From Saprospiraceae bacterium (GTDB taxonomy: Bacteria > Bacteroidota > Bacteroidia > Chitinophagales > Saprospiraceae), in NCBI GenBank assembly GCA_026129545.1, contig JAHCHX010000003.1, positions 62,001 through 126,000 of the forward strand: DNA of 64,000 bases, given 5' to 3'. The notes below the pieces were generated by a model that did not search any database, was not told the DNA's origin, and saw only the letters and a program-made list of their open reading frames with translations. Below are positions 44,474-52,236 of this stretch, one piece after another. Both the position numbers and the translations under genes were made by a program. Each line of letters opens with the position of its first letter. Within the stretch, counting starts at the first letter, position 1.

Positions 44474-45225
44474 GCCGTCGGCCTTTGGCCGCCGCCGCCG
44501 CAGTGCGCTCAACGCTGCCACAACGCTTCATGCTCCTGTGCCTTTTGGCGTGCTGCCAATTGCCGCAATTGAATGCCCAATTCAGACAGGGCAGCAACAT
44601 CAACTATCAAGACTTTCAAGGGAAAAACTACTACTTCGGCATCACGCTGGGCTACAACCAGAGTGATTTCAGAATTTACCAATCCAAAAACTTTATTCTC
44701 AACGACTCGTTCGCCCGCGCCGAATCGGTGACGGGGCCAGGCTTCAACCTCGGCATCGTGTCGAACCTTCGCTTGGGCGACTATTTCGACATTCGTTTTT
44801 TGCCGACGCTCTCATTTATCGAGCGCACCATTCGCTACACCGTGCCGGGCAACGGCGACCGGGTGTTCCAGCGGCCCATCGAATCCGTGTTGGTGGAAAT
44901 GCCTTTTCATGTGCGCTACAAATCGGCACCCTACCATGATTTTCGCCTGTTCGTCATTGCGGGGGTGAAATACTCCTTCGACGTGGCCAGCGACTCGCGC
45001 ACCCGCCAAGCAGCGGGCATCGTAAAGATAGCCCCCTCCGATTTTCAGGTGGAATACGGCGCGGGCATCCAGTTTTTCTTCCCCTATTTCATCTTTTCCC
45101 CAGAGTTGAAAATATCACAAGGGCTGAACAACATCCTCATCTTCAATGACAGGCTGGAGCAGAGCAATGTGCTCGACCGGGTGTTGAGCAGGGCATTCAC
45201 CCTGTCGCTGCATTTTGAAGGGTAG
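44470..45225 (+). CDS. porT: PorT-like type IX secretion protein
   Basis: 251 residues from the ATG at 44470, which overlaps the ubiE stop by four bases. The signal peptide is slightly long (RFMLLCLLACCQLPQLNAQ). The mature part resembles the PorT/SprT beta-barrel family: GKNYYFGITLGYNQSDFRI, GPGFNLGIVSNLRLGDYFDIRFLPTLSFIER and FSPELKISQGLNNIL. PorT is an outer-membrane-associated component needed for T9SS. The ubiE-porT pairing recurs in Bacteroidota as I recall it. It fits the many T9SS cargo genes in this window. Confidence 0.88.
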   Translation: MSRRPLAAAAAVRSTLPQRFMLLCLLACCQLPQLNAQFRQGSNINYQDFQGKNYYFGITLGYNQSDFRIYQSKNFILNDSFARAESVTGPGFNLGIVSNLRLGDYFDIRFLPTLSFIERTIRYTVPGNGDRVFQRPIESVLVEMPFHVRYKSAPYHDFRLFVIAGVKYSFDVASDSRTRQAAGIVKIAPSDFQVEYGAGIQFFFPYFIFSPELKISQGLNNILIFNDRLEQSNVLDRVLSRAFTLSLHFEG

Positions 45226-45226
45226 G

Positions 45227-46268
45227 TCACCAAGTGGCCTTCAGCCATTGGGTGCTCACTTTCCACTTGCCCTCTTGCTCTTCTTTTTGTGCCGGCCACA
45301 CTTGGACTTGGCTTTCACCAAGACCTACTTGGCGCAAGTAATTTTCGAGGTATTTGGCTCGCAGGTTTCTCGTTTTAAACTTGGCGTTTTTGACATGGAT
45401 GACGAGTTGCTTTTCAGGAAATTGAAGCATGGCATTCGCCACAGCAGCCAAATGTCGGTTGAAAAGTACCGGAAAACCCAAATGGTTCTCCGTGCAGGTC
45501 AACACAAATTGGATTTCGACTCTGTCGCTATACCGAACCGATGCCAACTCTCGAATCAAGACGACATCCAGCGCGGCCTCTGATTCCAAAGGGGGAAGTC
45601 TTTGAACCAGCTCTCTGGACATAGTATCCTTCAAATCACTGGGGCAATCAGTCTGCATGATATCCGAAACATCGTCCAAAAGCAAGTTGCCGAGGGAGGG
45701 TGTGCATCTCATACCGGGAGGGTAGTAGGCCTGAAATACCAAGTGCGTAATCGGTTTTGCTTGAAAATGCCGCATGACAAACCGATACTTTTTCCAATCC
45801 CGATGGGCAATGGGAGGTGAATCGCACAGCAGCACCAACCCGTCGCAATAGTCGAAGCCACCCCACAATCGAAGTATGGTCGGCCCATTATAATTGGCTG
45901 GCTCTGCGGTCAGACGAGTGTATGAGAGATACTCTGGTGAGCTGGCTAATTGCACAGAGAAGGTGTAGCACACTCCTGAATCCAAAGGGGACGACAATTG
46001 TTGCGCCACGGCTTCGAAGGTGAAATTGTCGCGGGTGACCATGCCCAGATAACTTTTGCCGTCGGCTGGCGCGAGCTTGCAACCGAACAAGCCGGGCTGC
46101 AAATCAGGCGGTGTCTCGCCCTCCACCTCACACACCCTCCAACCATCAGGCACCCAAGCGGGGCGTTTTTTCACTTCAAAAGAAGGGTTTTCAAGCTTGA
46201 TAGAAGCCTGCGCAGCTGCTGTTCCACCCAAAAAAAAGCAGAAAGCAAACGAGAGGTGCGTTTTTCAT
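45227..46268 (-). CDS. Secreted protein, apparent -1 frameshift in the signal peptide (8-T run)
   Basis: The main frame (45227-46231, 334 residues) lacks an ATG. An ATG at 46268 opens MKNAPLVCFLL in another frame and joins at an 8-T run (complement of 46230-46237). With seven T the product would read MKNAPLVCFLLFLGGTAAAQ, a perfect signal peptide, followed by ASIKLENPSFEV. The mature protein starts with a jelly-roll-like domain (about 1-190, cysteines, NPSFE motif). It ends with an OmpA-like but degenerate segment (RNLRAKYLENYLRQVGLGES). It may be a sequencing error, a phase-variable gene or a slippage-expressed gene. Confidence 0.7.
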
Positions 46269-46283
46269 TGGAAGAAAAAAACT

Positions 46284-46409
46284 AAGTACCCGGACAGATT
46301 TATTTCACACAACGACACGGCGACAATACGATTTTATTTTTCTGATAATCAATTTTTTGTGCCGTTGTGTCGTCGTGTGAAATGCTTGAATAATTTTGTC
46401 TCAGTACTT
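46284..46409. repeat. Palindromic element between accD and the 45227 gene
   Basis: The outer ends AAGTAC and GTACTT (46284-46289, 46404-46409) and a core of 17 bases with one mismatch (46302-46318 with 46367-46383, CACACAACGACAC type) face each other. The outer arm is interrupted by an 8-base insertion. The right end overlaps the accD stop. It may end accD transcripts or be a MITE-like remnant. Confidence 0.65.
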
Positions 46410-47283
46410 ATGTGGGCAAGGTCACAGGTTGGGGCTGCCCTTTGGCAAAAAACGACAGCAAGTCCCCCATCGTTTCCTTCAAGTCCTTGCGATTCACCAC
46501 CAAGTCCACAAAGCCATTTTCCAACAAAAACTCGGCGGTTTGGAACCCTTCGGGCAAATCGCGCTTGATGGTCTCGCGGATGACACGCGGCCCCGCAAAA
46601 CCGATGAGCGCACCCGTTTCGGCCAGATTGATGTCGCCCAACATGGCGAAAGAAGCCGTCACGCCGCCTGTGGTAGGGTCGGTCATGAGCGAAAAATAGG
46701 GTAATTGGGCCTTGGCGAGCAGGGTGAGTTTGGCGCTGGTTTTTGCCATTTGCATCAGCGAGAAGGCGCTTTCCATCATGCGTGCGCCGCCCGATTTGGA
46801 AATGATGAGCAGGGGCGATTTTGTTTCGAGGGAGCGGTCTATTGCCAACGAGATTTTTTCACCCACCACCGACCCCATCGAGCCGCCGATAAACTTAAAA
46901 TCCATGGCCGCCACCACGAGCGGATAGCCATTCACCATGCCCTCGGCCACGGCCAGCGCGTCGTTCAAATTCGTCTTCTTGCGCGTCTCCTCGAGGCGCT
47001 TGTCGTAAGGCTTCAGGTCTGTAAAGTTAAGAAAATCAACGGAGACGAGGTTGTCAAAGAGCGTGGTATAGGAGCTGCCATCGAACAGCAGATAGAAGTA
47101 CTCCTCTGAGCCGATGGCGGTGTGATAATCGCATTTGGGGCATTTGTAGAAATTGTCGCGGAGGTCGCGAGTGGTGCTGGTCTGCTTGCAGCTTTTGCAC
47201 TGGAACCACACACCTTCCGGCACGTCTTTTTTCGACTTGGTGGCGGTGGATATGCCTTCGCGCAGTCGTTTGTACCAACTCAT
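46408..47283 (-). CDS. accD: Acetyl-CoA carboxylase carboxyltransferase subunit beta
   Basis: 291 residues. The N-terminal four-cysteine zinc finger is present (CKSCKQT... and KCPKCDYH at about 29-51). The carboxyltransferase core carries NLNDALAVAEGMVNGYPLVV, FKFIGGSMGSVVGEKI, SKSGGARMMES and TGGVTASFAMLGDI, all AccD signatures. With AccA it transfers CO2 from carboxybiotin to acetyl-CoA, the first committed step of fatty acid synthesis. No accA lies beside it. A good promoter is seen just upstream. Confidence 0.97.
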   Translation of the reverse strand: MSWYKRLREGISTATKSKKDVPEGVWFQCKSCKQTSTTRDLRDNFYKCPKCDYHTAIGSEEYFYLLFDGSSYTTLFDNLVSVDFLNFTDLKPYDKRLEETRKKTNLNDALAVAEGMVNGYPLVVAAMDFKFIGGSMGSVVGEKISLAIDRSLETKSPLLIISKSGGARMMESAFSLMQMAKTSAKLTLLAKAQLPYFSLMTDPTTGGVTASFAMLGDINLAETGALIGFAGPRVIRETIKRDLPEGFQTAEFLLENGFVDLVVNRKDLKETMGDLLSFFAKGQPQPVTLPT

Positions 47284-47327
47284 GGGCTTGTCTTTTGATT
47301 GATGATTGGCGGGTTAGTCGGGGGAGG

Positions 47328-47355
47328 CAAAGATAGCGCGACTTGGAAAAAACAA
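47328..47355 (-). promoter_or_regulatory. Promoter of accD
   Basis: On the minus strand TATCTTTG (47328-47335) is an exact TAnnTTTG, and TTG lies 17 bases upstream (47353-47355). The -7 box is about 45 bases before the accD start. Confidence 0.55.
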
Positions 47356-47522
47356 GCATGAATAGAGCGGTCGGCAGAAAATGATTCTATCCCTGCATCG
47401 CTCGTGGGTGCAAAGCCGATGTTTGCGTCTCCTATAAATATATCGCGCCCTCGCGCCAAATGTCGCCCAAAAGCTAACTACATTGAAAGCCTGCCGACAT
47501 TCGCCCGAATAAAATTTCTCCC

Positions 47523-47530
47523 TACCTTTG
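47523..47530 (+). promoter_or_regulatory. -7 element of the glmM-type gene
   Basis: TACCTTTG fits TAnnTTTG exactly, 51 bases before the TTG start at 47582. A clear -33 TTTG is not seen. The identical octamer occurs before the sigma factor (3260) and rpmI (63539). Confidence 0.5.
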
Positions 47531-47581
47531 CGCTGCCTCCCAAGCGAATAGACACTTTCACGTTCAACTTACCTTCGAAAT

Positions 47582-48958
47582 TTGCCACTCATTAAATCCA
47601 TTTCGGGCTTTCGCGGCACCATTGGTGGCCGCCCCGGCGACAATCTGACCCCACAGGATATTGTGGAATGCACGGCTGCCTTTGGGCAGTGGGTGCTCAA
47701 AACCTCCGGCAAACCCATCATCGTGGTCGGTCGCGACGGGCGCATCTCTGGCGAAATCGTCAGTGCATTGGTCATCAATACGTTGCGGGCGATGGGCATC
47801 TCCGTCATTGACCTCGGCCTCAGCACCACCCCAACGGTGGAAATCGCCGTGCCGCTCGAGAAAGCAGGCGGCGGCATCATCCTCACGGCAAGCCACAACC
47901 CCAAAGAATGGAACGCCTTGAAACTCCTCAACCACAAGGGCGAATTCATCAGCGCCAAAGACGGCGAGGCGGTGCTTGACCTCGTGGCGAAGAAAAATGT
48001 GGAATACGCAACCGTTGACAAATTGGGCGGCTATCGGCAAGATGATACCTACATCAAAAAGCACATCGAAAAAATCCTTGCCCTGCCCTTGGTGGACGCG
48101 AAGGCCATCCGCGCCAAACAGTTCAAAATCGTGGTGGATGCCATCAACTCGACGGGTGCATTAGCTGTGCCGCCGCTATTGGAAGCACTCGGCTGTCAGG
48201 TGGTTTTGCTCAATGGTGAGGTGAACGGTCACTTTGCCCACAACCCCGAACCGCTGAAAGAACACCTCGGCCAACTCTCCACGAGCGTTCGGCAGCAAAA
48301 AGCCAACCTCGGCATCGCCGTTGACCCCGACGTGGACAGGCTCGTGTTCATGTGCGAAGACGGCGAAGTGTTTGGCGAAGAATACACCCTCGTGGCGGTG
48401 GCCGACTATGTGTTGTCGAAGAAAAAAGGGAACACCGTGTCGAACCTGTCCAGCTCTCGCGCCCTGCGCGACGTGACGGAGAAACACGGCGGCGAGTACT
48501 TTGCCTCCCCCGTCGGCGAGGTCCATGTGGTGGAAAAAATGAAGGCCGTGAAAGCCGTCATCGGCGGTGAAGGCAATGGCGGGGTCATCCTGCCAGATTT
48601 GCACTACGGTCGTGACGCATTGGTCGGCATCGCATTGTTTCTCAGCCATTTGGTCAAAAGTGGTCGGCAGATTTCCACGCTCCGCAAAACCTACCCCGAC
48701 TATCAGATGGCCAAATCCAAAATCGAGCGCACACCCGATATTGACCTTGACAAAATCTTTTTTGCCCTGAAAGAGAAATACCAGCGCGAGCAAATCAACA
48801 CCGAGGACGGTCTCAAAATTGACTTCGAACAGGGCTGGGTGCATCTGCGCCCTTCCAATACGGAGCCGATTATTCGGGTTTATTCGGAGAGCAATTCGAT
48901 TGTGGTGGCGGAAAATTTGGCGAAGAAAATTATTCAGGATATCCAATCTTTACGGTAA
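47582..48958 (+). CDS. glmM: Phosphoglucosamine mutase-type phosphohexomutase
   Basis: 458 residues from a TTG start (MPLIKSISGFRGTIGG, the usual N-terminus of the family). Motifs in order: phosphoserine loop ILTASHNPKEWNALK, metal-binding loop AVDPDVDRLVF, sugar-binding GGEGNGGVI and the C-terminal phosphate-binding RPSNTEPIIRVYSE. It is predicted to interconvert glucosamine-6-phosphate and glucosamine-1-phosphate for cell-wall precursor synthesis; related phosphomannomutases look similar, so substrate is likely but not certain. Confidence 0.9.
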   Translation: MPLIKSISGFRGTIGGRPGDNLTPQDIVECTAAFGQWVLKTSGKPIIVVGRDGRISGEIVSALVINTLRAMGISVIDLGLSTTPTVEIAVPLEKAGGGIILTASHNPKEWNALKLLNHKGEFISAKDGEAVLDLVAKKNVEYATVDKLGGYRQDDTYIKKHIEKILALPLVDAKAIRAKQFKIVVDAINSTGALAVPPLLEALGCQVVLLNGEVNGHFAHNPEPLKEHLGQLSTSVRQQKANLGIAVDPDVDRLVFMCEDGEVFGEEYTLVAVADYVLSKKKGNTVSNLSSSRALRDVTEKHGGEYFASPVGEVHVVEKMKAVKAVIGGEGNGGVILPDLHYGRDALVGIALFLSHLVKSGRQISTLRKTYPDYQMAKSKIERTPDIDLDKIFFALKEKYQREQINTEDGLKIDFEQGWVHLRPSNTEPIIRVYSESNSIVVAENLAKKIIQDIQSLR

Positions 48959-48995
48959 GCGGCACACGGTACACGGCGTAGAGTTGACAACGAGG

Positions 48996-49214
48996 TTAGT
49001 TTAAATTGGTCCTGCAAAAGAGATAAAAAAAACCAATTAGAAGATTTAAAAGGTTGCTACCGCCCGGCTTTTGATAAGGTTTTTCAAGGAGGCAAAAACT
49101 TTGTCCGCAAAGACCAAAATCGCGTCTGAACGGCAGTTGTCTTGTAATTTCATAGATTTTTACCGTCAAATCCATCGCGTCGTTCCATACCCGAAGTTCT
49201 TTGAATTTTCCCAT
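48996..49214 (-). pseudogene. Remnant of a four-helix-bundle (23S rRNA intervening-sequence type) protein
   Basis: From the ATG at 49214 the product starts MGKFKELRVWNDAMDLTVKI, then YEITRQLPFRRDFGLCGQ. This matches the first helix-turn of the four-helix-bundle/IVP family (typical length 115-125 residues, then IRRASVSIPSNIAEG). After GLCGQ the sequence departs into unrelated residues and stops after 72, so the gene is truncated and frameshifted. It sits next to a palindromic element inside an intergenic gap. Confidence 0.65.
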
Positions 49215-49227
49215 GACAATCAAATAT

Positions 49228-49349
49228 TTATACCTCGCGCCGCCAAGTTTTCAGCATCGTCTAGGGTAACGTTTACTAAACTTTTGAAGTTTAGTAAACG
49301 TGATCTCATCCTTCCAACCATGCTGAAAACTTGGCGGCACGAGGTATAA
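49228..49349. mobile_element. 122-bp nested palindromic (MITE-like) element
   Basis: Terminal inverted repeats of 30 bases with one mismatch (49228-49257 and 49320-49349, starting TTATACCTCG) enclose a second perfect 15-bp inverted repeat (49269-49283 with 49287-49301, ACGTTTACTAAACTT). No coding capacity. One arm recurs alone at 29238-29265. A target duplication is not evident beyond the repeat. Confidence 0.75.
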
Positions 49350-49437
49350 GTGTGAACTGAAAAATACAAAAATAAAAAATCCGTACACCTTGCACCTCCT
49401 AACCGTGCATCGTGTACCGTCAACCGTTTACCGTAAA

Positions 49438-50595
49438 ATGAGAGTCTATTTCGACAACGCCGCCACCACCCCTATCTCCGAAGAAGTCATCACTGCTATG
49501 CTGCCCGTGTTGCGCAAGCAATACGGCAACCCCTCGTCCATCCACGCCGAAGGCCGCAGCGTCCGCGCCATCATCGAGAGCGCCCGCAAGACCGTTGCCC
49601 AGTGCATCGGCGCGAGCACGTCGGAGATATTTTTCACCTCCGGCGGCACAGAGAGCAACAACATGGCCATCAAATGCGCTGTGCGCGACCTCGGCGTTCG
49701 CCGCATCATTTCCAGCCCGACGGAGCACCATTGCGGCCTTCATACGATTGAAACTGAAGAAAAAATTGACAACGTGGAAGTCGTTTGGCTGCCGGTGGAT
49801 GAGCGCGGGCGCGTTGATTTAGAAGCACTCGAACAAGCCTTGCAAGAAAGCGCGGGCGTAAAAACGCTCGTCTCGCTCATGCACGCCAACAATGAAATCG
49901 GCACCATGCTCGATTTGGAACGAGTGTCCGCCCTATGTCGGCAATACGGCGTGTTGCTCCACTCCGACACCGTGCAGACCGTCGGCCATTTCCCCGTCAA
50001 CGTGCAACAGACACCCGTCAATTTCCTTTCCGGCGCGGCACACAAATTTCACGGCCCCAAGGGCGTGGGCTTCATTTACATCAACTCCGAATCGCCGCTC
50101 AAACCCTTCATTGACGGCGGCGGGCAGGAGCGCAACATGCGCGGCGGCACAGAGAACGTGTATGGCATCGTCGGCCTCGCCAAAGCCCTCGAACTCGCCA
50201 CCGCCGAAATGGACGAGCGCAGCGCCCACATCCGCGAAGTGCGCAACTACATGAAAGAGCGACTGATGGAGGCCTTCGAGGGTATCCAGTTCAACGGCGA
50301 CCACGACGGCGAGTGTCTTTACACGGTGCTTAGCGCGTCCTTTCCCCCCTCACCGAAAAATGAATTGCTGTTGCTCAGCCTCGACATCGCGGGCGTGAGT
50401 GCCTCTGGCGGCAGCGCCTGCTCAAGCGGGGCGGAAAAGGGCAGCCACGTCCTCGAAGCCATCGGCGCCGACCCGGCCCGGAAGAGCATTCGCTTTTCGT
50501 TTTCACACTACAACACGAAGGAAGAAGTGGATTTTGTGGTGGAAAAACTCAAAACGATATTGCCCATGCGAGCATCGGCGGCTGTCGTCGCATAG
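49438..50595 (+). CDS. iscS: Cysteine desulfurase (IscS/NifS family)
   Basis: 385 residues from the ATG at 49438 (MRVYFDNAATTPISEEV). PLP-lysine motif GAAHKFHGPKGVGF and the catalytic cysteine in SGGSACSSGAEKGSHVL are present, as well as HANNEIGTM and RGGTENVYGIVGLAKAL. It transfers sulfur from cysteine for Fe-S cluster assembly or tRNA thiolation. The short loop around the cysteine and the N-terminus fit the IscS group; no iscU or sufU lies next to it, so the physiological partner is open. Preceded by repeats rather than a clear promoter. Confidence 0.94.
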   Translation: MRVYFDNAATTPISEEVITAMLPVLRKQYGNPSSIHAEGRSVRAIIESARKTVAQCIGASTSEIFFTSGGTESNNMAIKCAVRDLGVRRIISSPTEHHCGLHTIETEEKIDNVEVVWLPVDERGRVDLEALEQALQESAGVKTLVSLMHANNEIGTMLDLERVSALCRQYGVLLHSDTVQTVGHFPVNVQQTPVNFLSGAAHKFHGPKGVGFIYINSESPLKPFIDGGGQERNMRGGTENVYGIVGLAKALELATAEMDERSAHIREVRNYMKERLMEAFEGIQFNGDHDGECLYTVLSASFPPSPKNELLLLSLDIAGVSASGGSACSSGAEKGSHVLEAIGADPARKSIRFSFSHYNTKEEVDFVVEKLKTILPMRASAAVVA

Positions 50596-50675
50596 CCATC
50601 GCCCCTCGCGTTATGATGCAGTGCACCCGATTCAATCTCAACAGGCCAAGCGCCTCTTAAAAAACACTTGCAACA

Positions 50676-51473
50676 ATGCAAAAACGCTTCCTCTGGCTGT
50701 CATTGGCCACGTTCCAACTGCTGTTCGCTTGCACACAAAACAAGCCCAGCCAACCACCAACCGCCGCGCTCGCGGTGGTGAAAATGGAAGAAAAGACCAT
50801 TCGCAAATGTGCCAGAGACAGTACCGTCTGTGCGGAAGTCACGCTGCGTTACCCGACCCTTTCGAGCGAGCGCAACGTCGCCGCCATCAGTGCCATCAAC
50901 GAGGCGCTGCGCGAAAAAGCCTTGACAGGGCTGGAGGCCAACCCGAAAATGTCGGTCGAGCAGGCGCTTGACTCCGTGCAAAAAAACCTTTTGGCCATGT
51001 TGAAAGAACATCTGAAAATGTCGCCCGATTGGGACGCGGACTACACCAAGGGAGTCAATACCGAAACCCTCCTCAATTCCGCTCGGTTCGTTTCTTTTGA
51101 GATGACATGCAGCGGGTTCACAGGTGGAGCACACCCCTACTATCATGCGTCGCTGACGACATACAATCTCAGCAGCGGGCAGCCCGTCCAACTCTTTGAC
51201 ATCGTGCGCGACACCGCTGCGCTGCGCCCCATGCTCGAAGAGGGCTTTGTGGATGCCAAGAAGGAAGCGATGCCCGACGCGACTCTCGCAGACCTGTTGT
51301 TCCCCGAGCTCACTCAATTGCCCTTGCCGACCAACGTCTGCATCGTACCCGACGGGCTACGCTTTTTCTACAATCCTTATGAGGTGGCGCCGTGGGCCGT
51401 AGGCCCCACCGAAATCACGCTCACATGGGAACAATTGCGCGACTTGGTCGAACGGGGAAAATGGGTAGATTGA
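50676..51473 (+). CDS. DUF3298/DUF4163-type lipoprotein (RsiV-like)
   Basis: 265 residues. N-terminal lipoprotein signal (MQKRFLWLSLATFQLLFAC, lipid on Cys19). Residues 45-130 resemble the DUF4163 region (VTLRYPTLSSERNVAAISAI), then GFTGGAHPYYHASLTTYNLSSGQ, the typical core, and DUF3298 with LTQLPLPTNVCIVPDGLRF and YEVAPWAVGPTEITLTWEQL. These extracytoplasmic domains occur in RsiV-type anti-sigma factors and in free lipoproteins; without a membrane helix plus sigma gene, a free lipoprotein is the likely case. Confidence 0.85.
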   Translation: MQKRFLWLSLATFQLLFACTQNKPSQPPTAALAVVKMEEKTIRKCARDSTVCAEVTLRYPTLSSERNVAAISAINEALREKALTGLEANPKMSVEQALDSVQKNLLAMLKEHLKMSPDWDADYTKGVNTETLLNSARFVSFEMTCSGFTGGAHPYYHASLTTYNLSSGQPVQLFDIVRDTAALRPMLEEGFVDAKKEAMPDATLADLLFPELTQLPLPTNVCIVPDGLRFFYNPYEVAPWAVGPTEITLTWEQLRDLVERGKWVD

Positions 51474-51540
51474 ACCGAATCTTCCCCACACCGCCGCGAT
51501 TTCACACTTTACGCCGTTCTTTGTTCCCAAAACGCCTTGT

Positions 51541-52041
51541 ATGCGCCTCCTCCTTTTCTTCATCTTTGCCCTCTCTCATTTTTCGGCCAACAGCCAAAAA
51601 ATACTGCTGCTCGAACGCGCCAACAACGCCCGACCATCCAAGATGTATATCGGCGACCCACTGCTCTACCGTGTCGCCGGAAAAGAAAATTACTGGTACG
51701 ACCGCACCATCACCGATATGCTGCCCGACCGAAGCATCGTGCTGCTCGACAATTTTCCGGTAGAACTTGGCGACATCAGCCACCTCAAAGTCAGAAGAAA
51801 GCCCGTGTGGCGCATCACGGGAGGAGCCATGTTTGCTTTTGGCGCCTCGCTGGCGTTGGCCACCACCATCGCCGCCATCTACCGAGACGAGGGCACCAAC
51901 TACGGCGCTTTGTACGGCGCCTCCGCCGGCTCGCTGGGCATCGGCTATTTCCTCAACACTCGTCGCACCTTGAAAATGGGGGAAAAACACCGGCTGCGCA
52001 TGATAGAAATAAATTTTGCCCCGCCTCCTATTCAAAGATGA
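51541..52041 (+). CDS. Secreted or membrane protein of unknown function
   Basis: 166 residues with a signal peptide (MRLLLFFIFALSHFSANSQ). The N-terminal half is a small beta-type domain (KILLLERANNARPSKMYIGD, SIVLLDNFPVELGDISHLKV). A glycine/alanine-rich hydrophobic hairpin follows (about 98-135, GAMFAFGASLALATTIAAIY and ALYGASAGSLGIGYFL), which may insert in a membrane. No family recognised. The stop lies five bases before a 164-bp repeat element. Confidence 0.7.
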   Translation: MRLLLFFIFALSHFSANSQKILLLERANNARPSKMYIGDPLLYRVAGKENYWYDRTITDMLPDRSIVLLDNFPVELGDISHLKVRRKPVWRITGGAMFAFGASLALATTIAAIYRDEGTNYGALYGASAGSLGIGYFLNTRRTLKMGEKHRLRMIEINFAPPPIQR

Positions 52042-52045
52042 ATAT

Positions 52046-52209
52046 TAGAGTTGTTGCGGTAGAGAGCTTTGAGTGAAGAGAATTGTCATTTCTTTGACTG
52101 GCAAGACAAATTTTGCAGTCGAAATCGGGTATATTCGGCGAAAAATTTAACGAAGTCAGTCGGGAAAAGGGCTTTTCCTTCGCCAAAGACCTCCACCGCA
52201 ACAACTCTA
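52046..52209 (+). mobile_element. 164-bp MITE, copy 1
   Basis: It starts with TAGAGTTGTTGCGGT and ends with the inverse (about 15 bases perfect, then a looser match), flanked by TA on both sides (TA 52046-47 and 52208-09 are counted in). It is the same length as, and by eye roughly 90% identical to, 62913-63076. It encodes no transposase. It lies in the gap between two genes and creates a spurious N-terminal extension of the next frame. Confidence 0.9.
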
Positions 52210-52236
52210 TTGTACCTTCCCGCTAAATTTTGTATC

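Larger units (their letters stand above)
48951..49436. repeat. Imperfect inverted repeat flanking a gene remnant and a palindromic element
   Basis: The left arm (48951-48976) starts inside the last codons of glmM and reads TACGGTAAGCGGCACACGG on. The right arm (49403-49436) is its inverse with mismatches and short insertions (contains GTGTACCGTCAACCGTTTAC). Together they enclose the whole intergenic region of glmM and the cysteine desulfurase gene. Confidence 0.6.

Noticed and set aside
52069..52236. N-terminal extension of the sortilin-like protein (MSEENCHFF...)
   Set aside because: It is translated from the repeat element; the real signal peptide starts at 52237.
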